Below are positions 7,305 through 16,517 of a stretch of DNA of 64,000 bases, piece by piece. Position numbers and translations under genes: made by a program. The notes under the pieces are model-generated. The model was not told the origin of the DNA. It saw only the letters and a program-made list of their open reading frames with translations, and did no database searches. The first letter of the stretch is position 1, and each line of letters opens with the position of its first letter. The DNA is from Nosocomiicoccus ampullae (lineage in GTDB: Bacteria; Bacillota; Bacilli; Staphylococcales; Salinicoccaceae): contig NZ_MBFG01000001.1 in assembly GCF_001696685.1 (NCBI RefSeq), positions 124,049-188,048 of the forward strand, given 5' to 3'.

Positions 7305-9773
7305 ATGTCGAACGTTACTCCGATGATGAAACAATATTTATCGATTAAAGAAAACTATCAAGATGCCTTTTTATTTTTTAGACTTGGTGATTTTTATGAG
7401 TTGTTTTATGACGATGCAGTTGAAGCGGCTAAGCTGTTAGAAATTACGTTAACTGCGAGAGATAAAACGAGTAAAGTACCGATGGCAGGGGTACCGCATC
7501 ATTCTGCGACGCGCTACATTGAAAAACTCATTAACTTAGGTCATAAAGTCGCGATTTGTGAACAGATGGAAGATCCAAAGCTCGTAAAAGGTATGGTGCA
7601 ACGTGAAGTCGTTCGCGTCATTACACCGGGAACGTTAATCGATGATTTTGGTATCGAACAAGATAAAAGTAACTATATTTTATCACTATATGTAAATAAA
7701 GATACGTACGAAGTCGTTTACGGAGATATTTCGACAGGCGATATGTATCAATTTAAAACGAAAGACATAGATACGTTATACACTCAATTATCACGTATAA
7801 ATGCGAGAGAAATCGTGACGACAAATGACGGAGAAACTGTACTTAAAAACATGTTTACAGATCCACCGTTAATCACTGTCGTAGAACATAGTGAAGAGAA
7901 TGCTCATACACAGTTACTATCTTATATAGAAACTCAAAACAAACAAAAACTAACACATTTAAAAGATATTGTAGAGATCAATGTCGACTTACATTTAAAG
8001 TTATCTCAGTCGACGATTAGTAACTTAGAGCTCGTTGAAAATCTTCAAACTAAAAAGCAAAAAGGGTCGTTATATTGGTACTTAAATCAAACAGAAACAC
8101 CGATGGGGCGACGTAAACTGAAGCGTTTAATAGAATCGCCACTCATCGACGTTAATGAGATTAAAAACCGTCAAGACGTCGTTCAAGTGTTACTCGACAA
8201 TTTTATCGAGCGTGAAGATATAAAAGCTGCGTTAAATAACGTCTATGATATCGAAAGACTGACAGGTCGAATGAGTTTTGGAAATATCGACGTAAAAGGA
8301 TTTGTAGAACTTAGAGATTCTTTAGAAGGCTTACCTGACGTGTACCGATTACTTTCATCGATTGGTTTAATTGATAATGTGTTATTTAAAGACTTTGACG
8401 TGTTAAGTGACGTCTACTCAATGCTAAAAGTATTAAAATCTGACGCACCAAAGACGATTCGTGAAGGTAATATTTTTGAATCAGGTGTTAGTGAAAAGCT
8501 CGACGAGTTAAGAGATTTACAACATAACTCAAGAGAGTGGTTAGAAAATTATTTAGAAACTGAAAAGAAAAGAACGAACATTAAAAATATGAAAATCGGT
8601 TTTAACAAAGTGTTCGGATACTTTTTAGAAATCTCAAAAGGACAAGCAGCGACATTTAACGCTGAAAACTTTGGTTATGACCGTAGACAAACGTTAACGA
8701 ATTCAGAGCGCTATATTACACCAGAGTTAAAAGAAATGGAAGATAAAATACTAAAAGCAGAAGATGAAAGTGTCATCTTAGAGTATGAAATGTTCGTCGA
8801 GTTACGTGACAGCGTCAAATTACACACGGCAAGACTACAGCGTACGAGTGAACAACTGTCTATACTTGACTGCTTAATTAGTTTTGCAGACGTTTCTAAT
8901 ACGCACCAACTCGTTCGACCAACGTTTACGGATGGGGAATTAGAAATTATCGATGGAAGACACCCAATCGTTGAAAAGGTGCTCGGAGAAAGAACGTACG
9001 TACCAAATGACGTCGTTATGGATAACGATACGTTTATTTATTTAATTACCGGACCGAATATGAGTGGTAAAAGTACGTATATGCGTCAAGTTGCGATGAT
9101 TACAATTATGGCGCAAATCGGTATGAACGTACCAGCATCGTCATGTAAGATACCTGTATTTGACGCAATATTTACGAGAATTGGTGCGAGTGACGATCTA
9201 TCGAGTGGTAAATCAACATTTATGATAGAAATGATGGAAGCGAATGATGCGTTAAAACACGCGACAAAAAATAGTTTAATTATATTTGATGAACTTGGAA
9301 GAGGTACGAGTACGTACGACGGCATGGCACTCGCTGAAGCGATGTTAAAGTATATTCATAATCATATCGGCGCGAAAACACTATTTTCAACGCACTACCA
9401 TGAACTGACGAATTTAGACGCGTCACTGCATCACTTAATGAACGTGCACGTTAAAGCGTCAGAAAAGAACGGTAAACTTGAGTTCCAACATAAGGTGGAA
9501 AAAGGTGCAGTTGAAAAGAGTTACGGTATACAAGTAGCAGAACTCGCAGACCTTCCAAGAGAAGTGACGATTGAAGCGAGAAAAGTTTTAAAACGTTTAG
9601 AAGAAGCGAACTACGATAAGAAAGAAGACGTCACACAACTTGAATTATCGTTAGAAGAAGACACAGAAACGTTTAGTGTTGTAGAAGAAAAAATCAAAGC
9701 ATTAAACGTAAATCATATGTCACCGATAGAAGCGTTGACATTACTGAGTGAACTTCAAGACGAACTAAAGTAA
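7305..9773 (+). CDS. mutS: DNA mismatch repair protein MutS
   Basis: Recognises base mismatches and small loops and recruits MutL. The 822-residue length is usual for bacterial MutS1. The N-terminal mismatch-binding motif is present (FRLGDFYELF, Phe-x-Glu type, about residues 25-35). The ATPase has Walker A GPNMSGKST (about 584-592), Walker B IIFDELGRGTS (about 660) and the STHYHEL switch. The C-terminal helix-turn-helix and dimer region are present. The ATG at 7305 is chosen because it sits about 7 nt after AGGATGAG; a GTG two codons upstream is in frame. MutL follows 12 bp downstream as one operon. Confidence 0.97.
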   Translation: MSNVTPMMKQYLSIKENYQDAFLFFRLGDFYELFYDDAVEAAKLLEITLTARDKTSKVPMAGVPHHSATRYIEKLINLGHKVAICEQMEDPKLVKGMVQREVVRVITPGTLIDDFGIEQDKSNYILSLYVNKDTYEVVYGDISTGDMYQFKTKDIDTLYTQLSRINAREIVTTNDGETVLKNMFTDPPLITVVEHSEENAHTQLLSYIETQNKQKLTHLKDIVEINVDLHLKLSQSTISNLELVENLQTKKQKGSLYWYLNQTETPMGRRKLKRLIESPLIDVNEIKNRQDVVQVLLDNFIEREDIKAALNNVYDIERLTGRMSFGNIDVKGFVELRDSLEGLPDVYRLLSSIGLIDNVLFKDFDVLSDVYSMLKVLKSDAPKTIREGNIFESGVSEKLDELRDLQHNSREWLENYLETEKKRTNIKNMKIGFNKVFGYFLEISKGQAATFNAENFGYDRRQTLTNSERYITPELKEMEDKILKAEDESVILEYEMFVELRDSVKLHTARLQRTSEQLSILDCLISFADVSNTHQLVRPTFTDGELEIIDGRHPIVEKVLGERTYVPNDVVMDNDTFIYLITGPNMSGKSTYMRQVAMITIMAQIGMNVPASSCKIPVFDAIFTRIGASDDLSSGKSTFMIEMMEANDALKHATKNSLIIFDELGRGTSTYDGMALAEAMLKYIHNHIGAKTLFSTHYHELTNLDASLHHLMNVHVKASEKNGKLEFQHKVEKGAVEKSYGIQVAELADLPREVTIEARKVLKRLEEANYDKKEDVTQLELSLEEDTETFSVVEEKIKALNVNHMSPIEALTLLSELQDELK

Positions 9774-9785
9774 AGAGGGGATTAT

Positions 9786-11615
9786 ATGGAGAGAGTCCAC
9801 GTACTAGATCCAGTTATCCAAAATAAGATTGCGGCTGGTGAAGTAGTCGAACGTCCAAGTTCGATCGTTAAAGAGCTCGTTGAAAACTCTATAGATGCGA
9901 AATCGACTTCGATTGAAGTGTTTATTGAAGAGAGCGGACTAAAAATGATACGTGTCGTCGATAACGGCGAAGGTATTGACGACAGAGATAGTCGTTTAAT
10001 ATTTGAGCGTCATGCAACAAGTAAAATCGCAGAAGACTACGATCTATTTGAAATTCGTTCGATGGGGTTTCGAGGAGAAGCTCTCGCGAGTATTGGAGCG
10101 GTATCTAAAGCGACGGTTGAAAGTTATCGTAAAGATAGACAACCGTTTAAACTCGAGTATAGCGGTGGTCGCGAAGTAAATTACACAGATGGTAAATCAC
10201 GTATCGGGACAGTCGTTACGATTGAAGACTTATTTTTTAATACACCGGCACGCTATAAATATATTAAGAGCTTACAAACTGAAGCGGGTCGTATTATCGA
10301 TATTATGCAGCGTTTTAGTTTTAACCATCCGCATATTCAGTTTAAATTAGCATTTGACGGTAAAGTTCGTTTTCATACAAAAGGAAATGGAAATTTACAA
10401 GAAGTCATTTCTGATGTGTACGGACTAAACGTCGCGAGACATAGTGTAAAAGTGAAAGCGAAAACTCCGGATTATAAATTATCCGGATTTATCGTTCGAC
10501 CAGAAATTACGAGAAGTAACAAAAACTATATTAACCTTGCGATCAACTCGCGTATTATTAAAGATTTTAGACTCGTACAAAGTGTAGTCGAAGCGTATCA
10601 TACACTATTACCAAAAGATAAATATCCAGTCGTTATATTAAATATCGACATGGATCCAAAACTCGTTGACGTCAACGTCCATCCAGCGAAAACTGAAGTC
10701 CGACTGTCTAAGTTAAAAGAGTTACAACAATTAATCGAACAGACGATTCGTGAGGAATTACGTTCTGAACGTCTCATTCCAGAAATCGAAGCGCGTGAGA
10801 AAACTGAAAAGCCAGTGATGACACAAAACGTGTTTGATTTTTCATCTCACCGAGTGTTTGACAGTTCGTTTAAAGATTATAAAAGGGAAAACACATTTTC
10901 AAATAATGAAAACAATACTAAAAATAATTTTGATATTCATACGGAAAAAAGAGATGAATTATCTTATGTGAATACGCCAATTGAAGAGCATATGAGTCAT
11001 TCTCGAGAGTCGTATGATGATTATAACGATTCAAAATTACCGTATTTAGAAATCGTCGGTCAAATTCACGGCACGTATATCGTCATGCAAAACGATGAAG
11101 GTATGTACTTAATGGACCAACATGCCGCACAAGAGCGTATTAAGTATGAGTATTTCTATGAAAACATTCAAAATAGCGATGAGCGTGTACCTTTACTGTT
11201 ACCATATCACTTCGAGTTTTCATATGACGACGTCATTCGAATCGATGAAAAACTAAAAGATTTAAAAGCGCTCGGCTTTAATATTGAAAAAACGGGTATT
11301 AAGCAATATACAGTGACAGAATATCCGTCGTGGATATTAAAAGACGATCCAGAAGGAGATATCGAGTCGGTCATTGATTTTATCTCGAATACTGATGAGT
11401 TTTCAGTCAATAAATATCGTGAAGAGATGTCGATTATGATGAGCTGTAAACAATCGATTAAAGCGAATCATTATTTAGATTTAACACAAATGCGTGCATT
11501 ATTAAAAGATTTATCTCAGTGTAAGTCACCATATACATGCCCACACGGTAGACCTGTCATTATTAAGTGGACAACGTATGAAATTGAAAAAATGTTTAAT
11601 CGTATTATGAAGTAA
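9786..11615 (+). CDS. mutL: DNA mismatch repair endonuclease MutL
   Basis: GHKL-type ATPase linking MutS to strand incision. The N-terminal ATPase shows ENSIDAKS, DNGEGI and GFRGEAL (about 93-99). A variable, Asn-rich linker spans about 345-415. The C-terminal domain carries the metal-dependent endonuclease motif DQHAAQERIKYE (from about 442) plus the CPHGRP zinc-site motif near the end. MutL should therefore nick DNA itself, as in bacteria lacking MutH. A GAGGGG ribosome site lies in the 12-bp gap after mutS. Confidence 0.97.
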   Translation: MERVHVLDPVIQNKIAAGEVVERPSSIVKELVENSIDAKSTSIEVFIEESGLKMIRVVDNGEGIDDRDSRLIFERHATSKIAEDYDLFEIRSMGFRGEALASIGAVSKATVESYRKDRQPFKLEYSGGREVNYTDGKSRIGTVVTIEDLFFNTPARYKYIKSLQTEAGRIIDIMQRFSFNHPHIQFKLAFDGKVRFHTKGNGNLQEVISDVYGLNVARHSVKVKAKTPDYKLSGFIVRPEITRSNKNYINLAINSRIIKDFRLVQSVVEAYHTLLPKDKYPVVILNIDMDPKLVDVNVHPAKTEVRLSKLKELQQLIEQTIREELRSERLIPEIEAREKTEKPVMTQNVFDFSSHRVFDSSFKDYKRENTFSNNENNTKNNFDIHTEKRDELSYVNTPIEEHMSHSRESYDDYNDSKLPYLEIVGQIHGTYIVMQNDEGMYLMDQHAAQERIKYEYFYENIQNSDERVPLLLPYHFEFSYDDVIRIDEKLKDLKALGFNIEKTGIKQYTVTEYPSWILKDDPEGDIESVIDFISNTDEFSVNKYREEMSIMMSCKQSIKANHYLDLTQMRALLKDLSQCKSPYTCPHGRPVIIKWTTYEIEKMFNRIMK

Positions 11616-11629
11616 GAGGTGTTTATTAA

Positions 11630-12511
11630 ATGAAACAACAACTCGTCTATACGCGAAATGAAGCGATTGACGTAAAAGTATATGAACCAGAAAATCCAAA
11701 AGCCGCGATGTTACTCCTTCACGGAATTTCAGAGCATAGTGGACGTTATGATTATCTTTTAAACTTCTTTAAAGAGCATGACATATACTGCGTTGTATAT
11801 GATCATAACGGACACGGTTCAAGAGATAAAGGAAATCGCGGAGAAATAGGAAGTTTTGAGACGCTCGTTCGAGATGCAAAAGACGTCTACGACTCACTTC
11901 CAGAAGATTTACCGAAATTTGTCATCGGGCATTCGATGGGGAGTATCGTTTTAAGATTATTACTCTCAACAATTCAACCAACAGGTGCAATCATTGTAGG
12001 AACAGGTAATCGTACGTCGCCGATGGAGATGATTGAAACAGCATTCGTTAACGGTGTCGCTAAAGTATTACCAGACGCTAAGAGCTTATTTATTAATCGT
12101 CTCGCATTTTCTGGATTTGATCGTCAAGTGGATGGAACAGCGAGAAATAGATGGATTAGCAAAAACTATGAAAACGTCGTGAACTACAACAAAGATCCAT
12201 TATCTGGTCATCCGGTATCGATTAATACGTTTAAAGCTGTGAACAATGCGATTTTTGCAGTAAATAGTGAAGCAGTTATTGGAAACTATAGTAAAGACAC
12301 AAACTTTTTGTTAATTAGCGGTAAAGATGATCCATTTAGTCATAACGGTAGAGACGTTGAAGTGCTAGATGCGACTTTAAAAGCGCACGGATTACACACA
12401 AAATCCGTATTATACGAAGGATATCGTCATGAAATTTTAAACGAAGATATTAAAAATGACGTCTACCGTATGATTTTAGAGTGGATGGACACGGTAATCG
12501 ATGGAGAATAA
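11630..12511 (+). CDS. Alpha/beta hydrolase, lysophospholipase/monoacylglycerol lipase type
   Basis: A 293-residue serine hydrolase of the Hydrolase_4 family. The nucleophile elbow is GHSMG (Ser102), the oxyanion region is LLLHGISEHSGRY (about 28-40), and the acid and His are likely Asp233 or Asp234 in SGKDDPFSH and His267 in YEGYRHEIL. No signal peptide, so it is cytoplasmic. It follows mutL by 14 bp and overlaps miaA by 11 bp, so it is probably co-transcribed with both. Substrate is not known; long-chain acyl esters or lysolipids are typical of the family. Confidence 0.85.
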   Translation: MKQQLVYTRNEAIDVKVYEPENPKAAMLLLHGISEHSGRYDYLLNFFKEHDIYCVVYDHNGHGSRDKGNRGEIGSFETLVRDAKDVYDSLPEDLPKFVIGHSMGSIVLRLLLSTIQPTGAIIVGTGNRTSPMEMIETAFVNGVAKVLPDAKSLFINRLAFSGFDRQVDGTARNRWISKNYENVVNYNKDPLSGHPVSINTFKAVNNAIFAVNSEAVIGNYSKDTNFLLISGKDDPFSHNGRDVEVLDATLKAHGLHTKSVLYEGYRHEILNEDIKNDVYRMILEWMDTVIDGE

Positions 12512-13394
12512 CCAAAAAATAATCTGTCTCGTCGGGCCGACTGCTGTTGGTAAAACAGATATGTCGATTAAAATCGCAAAACGATTTAATTTAAACGTCA
12601 TTAGTGGCGACTCGATGCAAGTGTACAAAGGGATGGATATCGGAACTGGTAAAATCTCTTGTGAAGAGATGGACGGTGTTCGCCATGAAATGATCGATAT
12701 TTTATCACCAGAAGAAGAATTTTCTGTAAAAGAATTTCAAACGAGAGTCAGAGAGTTAATGGAACGTGAATATAAAAACGATAATATTCCATTTATCGTT
12801 GGTGGTACTGCGTTTTACATCCATGCGCTTATTAACGATTTTCAATTTGACGATGAAGATCATAAAGAGAAAGAAGCACGTGTACAGTATTACGAAACGT
12901 TTTCTAATGATGCATTGTTTGAGAAAGTAAAAGCATTAAATGAAGACGTTCATATTAACAATCGTAAACGTATGATACGTGTACTCGTAAAACATGATTT
13001 AGGTGCGAAACCGTCACATGATACTGAAGAAAAATACGACGCGTTAATTATCGGATTATATGACGATAGAGATGTCTTATACGAACGTATCAATGAGCGA
13101 GTCTTAACGATGATGAGTGAAGGACTTGAAGAAGAAGTAAGTAACCTCTTTGAAACGTATGACTTATCTAAAACAGCACTTGGAGCAATTGGTTATCATG
13201 AATTCATCGATTATTTTAACGGAAAAAAATCGCTAGATAAGGTAATCGAAGATATTCAACAAGATTCACGACGATACGCGAAGCGTCAATTGACATATTT
13301 AAGAAATAAATTGAGTGTGGAATGGTATAAAGTCGGTACTGATGAAGCGGAGATATTTGAGAGAATAGAGACATTCATAAAAAAGTCTCATTGA
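12501..13394 (+). CDS. miaA: tRNA dimethylallyltransferase MiaA
   Basis: Adds a dimethylallyl group to A37 of tRNAs that read codons starting with U. The 297-residue protein has the P-loop GPTAVGKTD (about 12-20), the SGDSMQVYKGMDIGTGK motif that binds the isopentenyl donor and the tRNA-binding QDSRRYAKRQLTYLRN region. The ATG overlaps the 3' end of the hydrolase gene. In staphylococci as I recall hfq follows miaA; here a terminator and a convergent gene follow directly. Confidence 0.96.
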   Translation: MENNQKIICLVGPTAVGKTDMSIKIAKRFNLNVISGDSMQVYKGMDIGTGKISCEEMDGVRHEMIDILSPEEEFSVKEFQTRVRELMEREYKNDNIPFIVGGTAFYIHALINDFQFDDEDHKEKEARVQYYETFSNDALFEKVKALNEDVHINNRKRMIRVLVKHDLGAKPSHDTEEKYDALIIGLYDDRDVLYERINERVLTMMSEGLEEEVSNLFETYDLSKTALGAIGYHEFIDYFNGKKSLDKVIEDIQQDSRRYAKRQLTYLRNKLSVEWYKVGTDEAEIFERIETFIKKSH

Positions 13395-13415
13395 TCATAA
13401 ATCAATGAGACTTTT
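13381..13415. terminator. Bidirectional terminator between miaA and the gpx-like gene
   Basis: A 15-bp perfect stem (13381-13395 / 13401-13415) with a 5-nt loop. A-rich DNA on the left gives a U-tract for the minus-strand gene; the plus-strand tract is CTTTTAC. The stem includes the miaA stop codon. Confidence 0.88.
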
Positions 13416-13416
13416 A

Positions 13417-13908
13417 CTATACACTTTCTTCTAAGTATGGTTCGATTATATTATATAGACTTTCGTAATTCACATCGTGATTGAGTCGCTTAACGATTTC
13501 ACCTGTTCTAGAAACGACGAACATCGTAAAGTTTCGTTTCACATCGTTTTTAAACATTTTAAATTTACCTTCAGTTAAGTAACTAAAAATCGGATGTTTC
13601 GTATCACCTTTTACATCTACTTTTTCCATTAACGGTAAATCGATGGCCAATGCTTGATGTAACGCATGGTCGAGTTCAGTAGAGCGAAGTGTTTCTTTTT
13701 CATCGAGTTGATCTGTAGGAAATAGAAGAACTTCTAATCTTTGATCTTTTAAGTTGCTGTAGAGTTTCTCTAGCATCGTTAAATCATTAAAACGGTCGAT
13801 ATTACTCGCCATCGCAACAATTAGTACAACATGATCTTTATAATCGGACATTTTTATTAAGTTTTTATGGATATCTCTTGTTTTTAAATCGTAAAACTCA
13901 CGTACCAT
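13417..13908 (-). CDS. Glutathione-peroxidase-fold protein lacking the catalytic cysteine
   Basis: A 163-residue protein aligning by eye with the GPx family from end to end: FYDLKTRDIHKNL at the N-terminus, LEVLLFPTDQ, PLMEKVDVKG, then NFTMFVVSRTGEIVKR. The position between miaA and hflX is that of the staphylococcal gpx (bsaA) gene. The peroxidatic Cys expected in the VASxCG motif is replaced (VAMASNIDR, position 37 is Ile) and the protein contains no Cys at all. The active-site Trp of WNF is Arg125 (RNF); the Gln of FPxxQ (Gln67) is kept. It should not be an active thiol peroxidase, and a binding or structural role is inference. The ATG lies divergent from hflX with a 101-bp shared region. 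Confidence 0.72.
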   Translation of the reverse strand: MVREFYDLKTRDIHKNLIKMSDYKDHVVLIVAMASNIDRFNDLTMLEKLYSNLKDQRLEVLLFPTDQLDEKETLRSTELDHALHQALAIDLPLMEKVDVKGDTKHPIFSYLTEGKFKMFKNDVKRNFTMFVVSRTGEIVKRLNHDVNYESLYNIIEPYLEESV

Positions 13909-14009
13909 TTAATTATCACCCTTATCTATTCGCCTTACTTATATTCACTTAAAACGCTGACGTTAAACACAAAACAGATAATTATTTTTAAATCTGGAGG
14001 TGACACAAG

Positions 14010-15236
14010 TTGGAACAACAATTTTCAGGCATCATTATCGCCGTAAACACAAAAGATACTGAAGACATCGAAAGTGAAGTATCTGAATTAAAGGTTTTAG
14101 CTGAATCTATCGGCATTGACATATTAAATACGCACATTCAAAATCGCCAAGAAGTCGACACGCGTTACTATGTCGGAAGTGGCTTTTTAGAAGAAGTTAA
14201 AGCGATGTATGACACGCTCGATTACGTCATCGTAAACGATGAAATTAAAGCATCACAAAATAGAAATATTGAAAGTATACTCGATACGTCAGTTCTCGAT
14301 CGAACGCAAGTCATTTTAGACATATTTAGTTTACGTGCAAATACGAAAGCGGGTCAGCTACAAGTCGAGCTCGCTCAGCTTGAGTATTTACTCCCGAGAC
14401 TTCGCGGACAAGGTATTAACTTATCTCGTCTTGGTGGGGGAATCGGGACGAGAGGTCCTGGTGAAACGAAATTAGAAACCGACCGACGACATATTAATAG
14501 ACGTATTAAAGAGATTAAAAAAGAACTCAAGACGATTGAAAATACGAGACAAAATTACCGCGATCAAAGAAATCGTAGTAACGTCACTAAATTTAGTTTG
14601 ATAGGATATACGAACGCCGGGAAGTCAGCGATGTTTAATGCACTTACTGAAGCGGGCACGAAAGAAATTAACCAATTATTCGCAACACTCGATCCGAAGA
14701 CGAGAAAGTTAGAATTTCAAAATGGTTTTAATGCGATTTTGACAGATACGGTTGGGTTTATTCAAAAATTACCGACGACGCTCGTTGAAAGTTTTAAATC
14801 TACGCTAGAAGAAGCACGTGACAGTGACTTTTTAATTCACGTCATCGATAACAACTCAAAATATATCGACGCCCATTTTAATACGGTGATCGCTCTATTA
14901 AAAGAGCTCGATATGTCACACATTCCGGTCATTGTACTATTCAATAAAAGTGACTTAAATCCGAATTTAAATTATGTGACAGAGGAAATGTATTTTATCG
15001 TCAATAAATTTATGCAAAAACGTACGCTGTTAAACTGTTTAGAAGACGGAATCAAAAAGCATTATGAAGCGTATAATAGAAATATTGAACCGAGTAAAAT
15101 CAACGAATTGTATGATTTAAAACAAAGAACGTACGTGACGAAAGAAGCGTTTGACGAGTCTTTAGAAGTTTACAAAATTGAAGGATACACAAAAGATATG
15201 AGTATCGTTCAAGAGATTTTAAAGGAGAAACAATGA
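14010..15236 (+). CDS. hflX: GTPase HflX
   Basis: Ribosome-binding GTPase that splits stalled or stressed 70S ribosomes. The 408-residue protein has the N-terminal HflX domain with the glycine-rich linker (LSRLGGGIGTRGPGETK, about 145-162), then a coiled segment, then G1 GYTNAGKS (about 199), G3 DTVGF (about 246) and G4 NKSD (about 311). Start is TTG, chosen for the strong GGAGGTGA site 5 nt upstream; no ATG fits. It overlaps the next gene by 4 bp (ATGA), so the two are coupled. Confidence 0.95.
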   Translation: MEQQFSGIIIAVNTKDTEDIESEVSELKVLAESIGIDILNTHIQNRQEVDTRYYVGSGFLEEVKAMYDTLDYVIVNDEIKASQNRNIESILDTSVLDRTQVILDIFSLRANTKAGQLQVELAQLEYLLPRLRGQGINLSRLGGGIGTRGPGETKLETDRRHINRRIKEIKKELKTIENTRQNYRDQRNRSNVTKFSLIGYTNAGKSAMFNALTEAGTKEINQLFATLDPKTRKLEFQNGFNAILTDTVGFIQKLPTTLVESFKSTLEEARDSDFLIHVIDNNSKYIDAHFNTVIALLKELDMSHIPVIVLFNKSDLNPNLNYVTEEMYFIVNKFMQKRTLLNCLEDGIKKHYEAYNRNIEPSKINELYDLKQRTYVTKEAFDESLEVYKIEGYTKDMSIVQEILKEKQ

Positions 15237-16474
15237 CACACGCATTAGAGATTATTAAACAATCAGAATTAGAAATAGAACCACTTGTAAAACAGAATAA
15301 ACAAATTGCATACGACAACTTTAAAAAAGTGATGCAATCATTTAACGATCACTCAGTAATGGAAAGTGATTTTACTGGAACTACCGGGTACGGATATGAC
15401 GACACGGGTCGCGATAAATTAGAAGACATTTATAGAGATATTTTTAAAGCAGAAGATGCGCTAGTACGCGCTCAAATTATTTCAGGAACACATGCGATCT
15501 CTCTCAGTCTTTTATCGTTATTAGAACGTGGAGATGAGTTATTATACATTACGGGTTGGCCATATGACACGTTAGAAAAAGTAATCGGAGATAGTGTGGA
15601 AGACGTCGGAAGTATGAAAGCACTCGGTATTGATTTTAATTACGTCGATTTAATTGACGATAAAATGTTCGACGTCGATGCGATTTTAAACAACATTAAA
15701 GACAATACGAAAGTAATCGGTATTCAGCGTTCACGTGGATACTCGACGAGAAAATCGTTAACGATCGAACAAATTGAAGCGGTTATAAAAACGATTAAAG
15801 AACGTCATCCGGACATTATCGTTTTTGTCGATAACTGTTATGGTGAATTTGTAGAACGTAGAGAACCGATAGAAGTCGGTGCGGATATCGCTGCTGGAAG
15901 TTTAATAAAAAACCCAGGTGGTGGACTTGCTAAAATGGGTGGATACGTCGTTGGTCGTAAAGATTTAATTGAACGTGTTAGTTACAGGTTAACAGTCCCA
16001 GGTATCGGTAAAGAAATGGGTGCGTCACTAGAAGTATTACTCGATATGTACCAAGGATTATTTATGGCGCCACACGCTGTAATCGAAAGTTTAAATGGGG
16101 CGCTACTTACGAGTCACGTGTTAACGAAATTAGGGTATCGTACAGATCCACTATTCGATGAAACACGTACTGACTTAATACAAAGCATTCAGTTTAACAC
16201 TGAAGAAGAAATGATTTCATTTATACAAATGGTACAAAGCGCGAGTCCTGTAAACTCTAAATTTTTACCGATTCCAGATTTAATACCAGGCTATCAACAT
16301 CCAGTCATTATGGCAGCAGGAACATTTATACAAGGTGCATCTTTAGAATTATCTGCAGATGGGCCAGTGAGGGAACCATATATCGCATTTATGCAAGGTG
16401 GCTTAGTATACGAGCACGTTAAATACGCGTTAGAAAAAGTTCTTACTCACTGGAGTGAGAAAGGGATTATATAG
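15233..16474 (+). CDS. YnbB-type PLP-dependent enzyme (methionine gamma-lyase/aluminium-resistance family)
   Basis: A 413-residue fold-type I PLP enzyme. The cofactor Lys is likely in AAGSLIKNPGGGLA (about 225), and residues around VFVDNCYGEF supply the Asp that holds the pyridine nitrogen. The family is annotated as aluminium resistance protein or methionine gamma-lyase family; its true reaction is not settled to my knowledge. The coupling to hflX matches the hflX-ynbB order of Bacilli, but there glnR-glnA follows, while here a 2-hydroxyacid dehydrogenase gene comes next after 43 bp with no terminator. Confidence 0.85.
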   Translation: MTHALEIIKQSELEIEPLVKQNKQIAYDNFKKVMQSFNDHSVMESDFTGTTGYGYDDTGRDKLEDIYRDIFKAEDALVRAQIISGTHAISLSLLSLLERGDELLYITGWPYDTLEKVIGDSVEDVGSMKALGIDFNYVDLIDDKMFDVDAILNNIKDNTKVIGIQRSRGYSTRKSLTIEQIEAVIKTIKERHPDIIVFVDNCYGEFVERREPIEVGADIAAGSLIKNPGGGLAKMGGYVVGRKDLIERVSYRLTVPGIGKEMGASLEVLLDMYQGLFMAPHAVIESLNGALLTSHVLTKLGYRTDPLFDETRTDLIQSIQFNTEEEMISFIQMVQSASPVNSKFLPIPDLIPGYQHPVIMAAGTFIQGASLELSADGPVREPYIAFMQGGLVYEHVKYALEKVLTHWSEKGII

Positions 16475-16517
16475 AAACGCTTAAGGGTATATCGAATTGT
16501 GAAGGGAGAATGGTACT

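Noticed and set aside
13417..13908. Active glutathione peroxidase (bsaA)
   Set aside because: The position and fold fit, but the catalytic Cys and Trp are both absent, so activity is not claimed.
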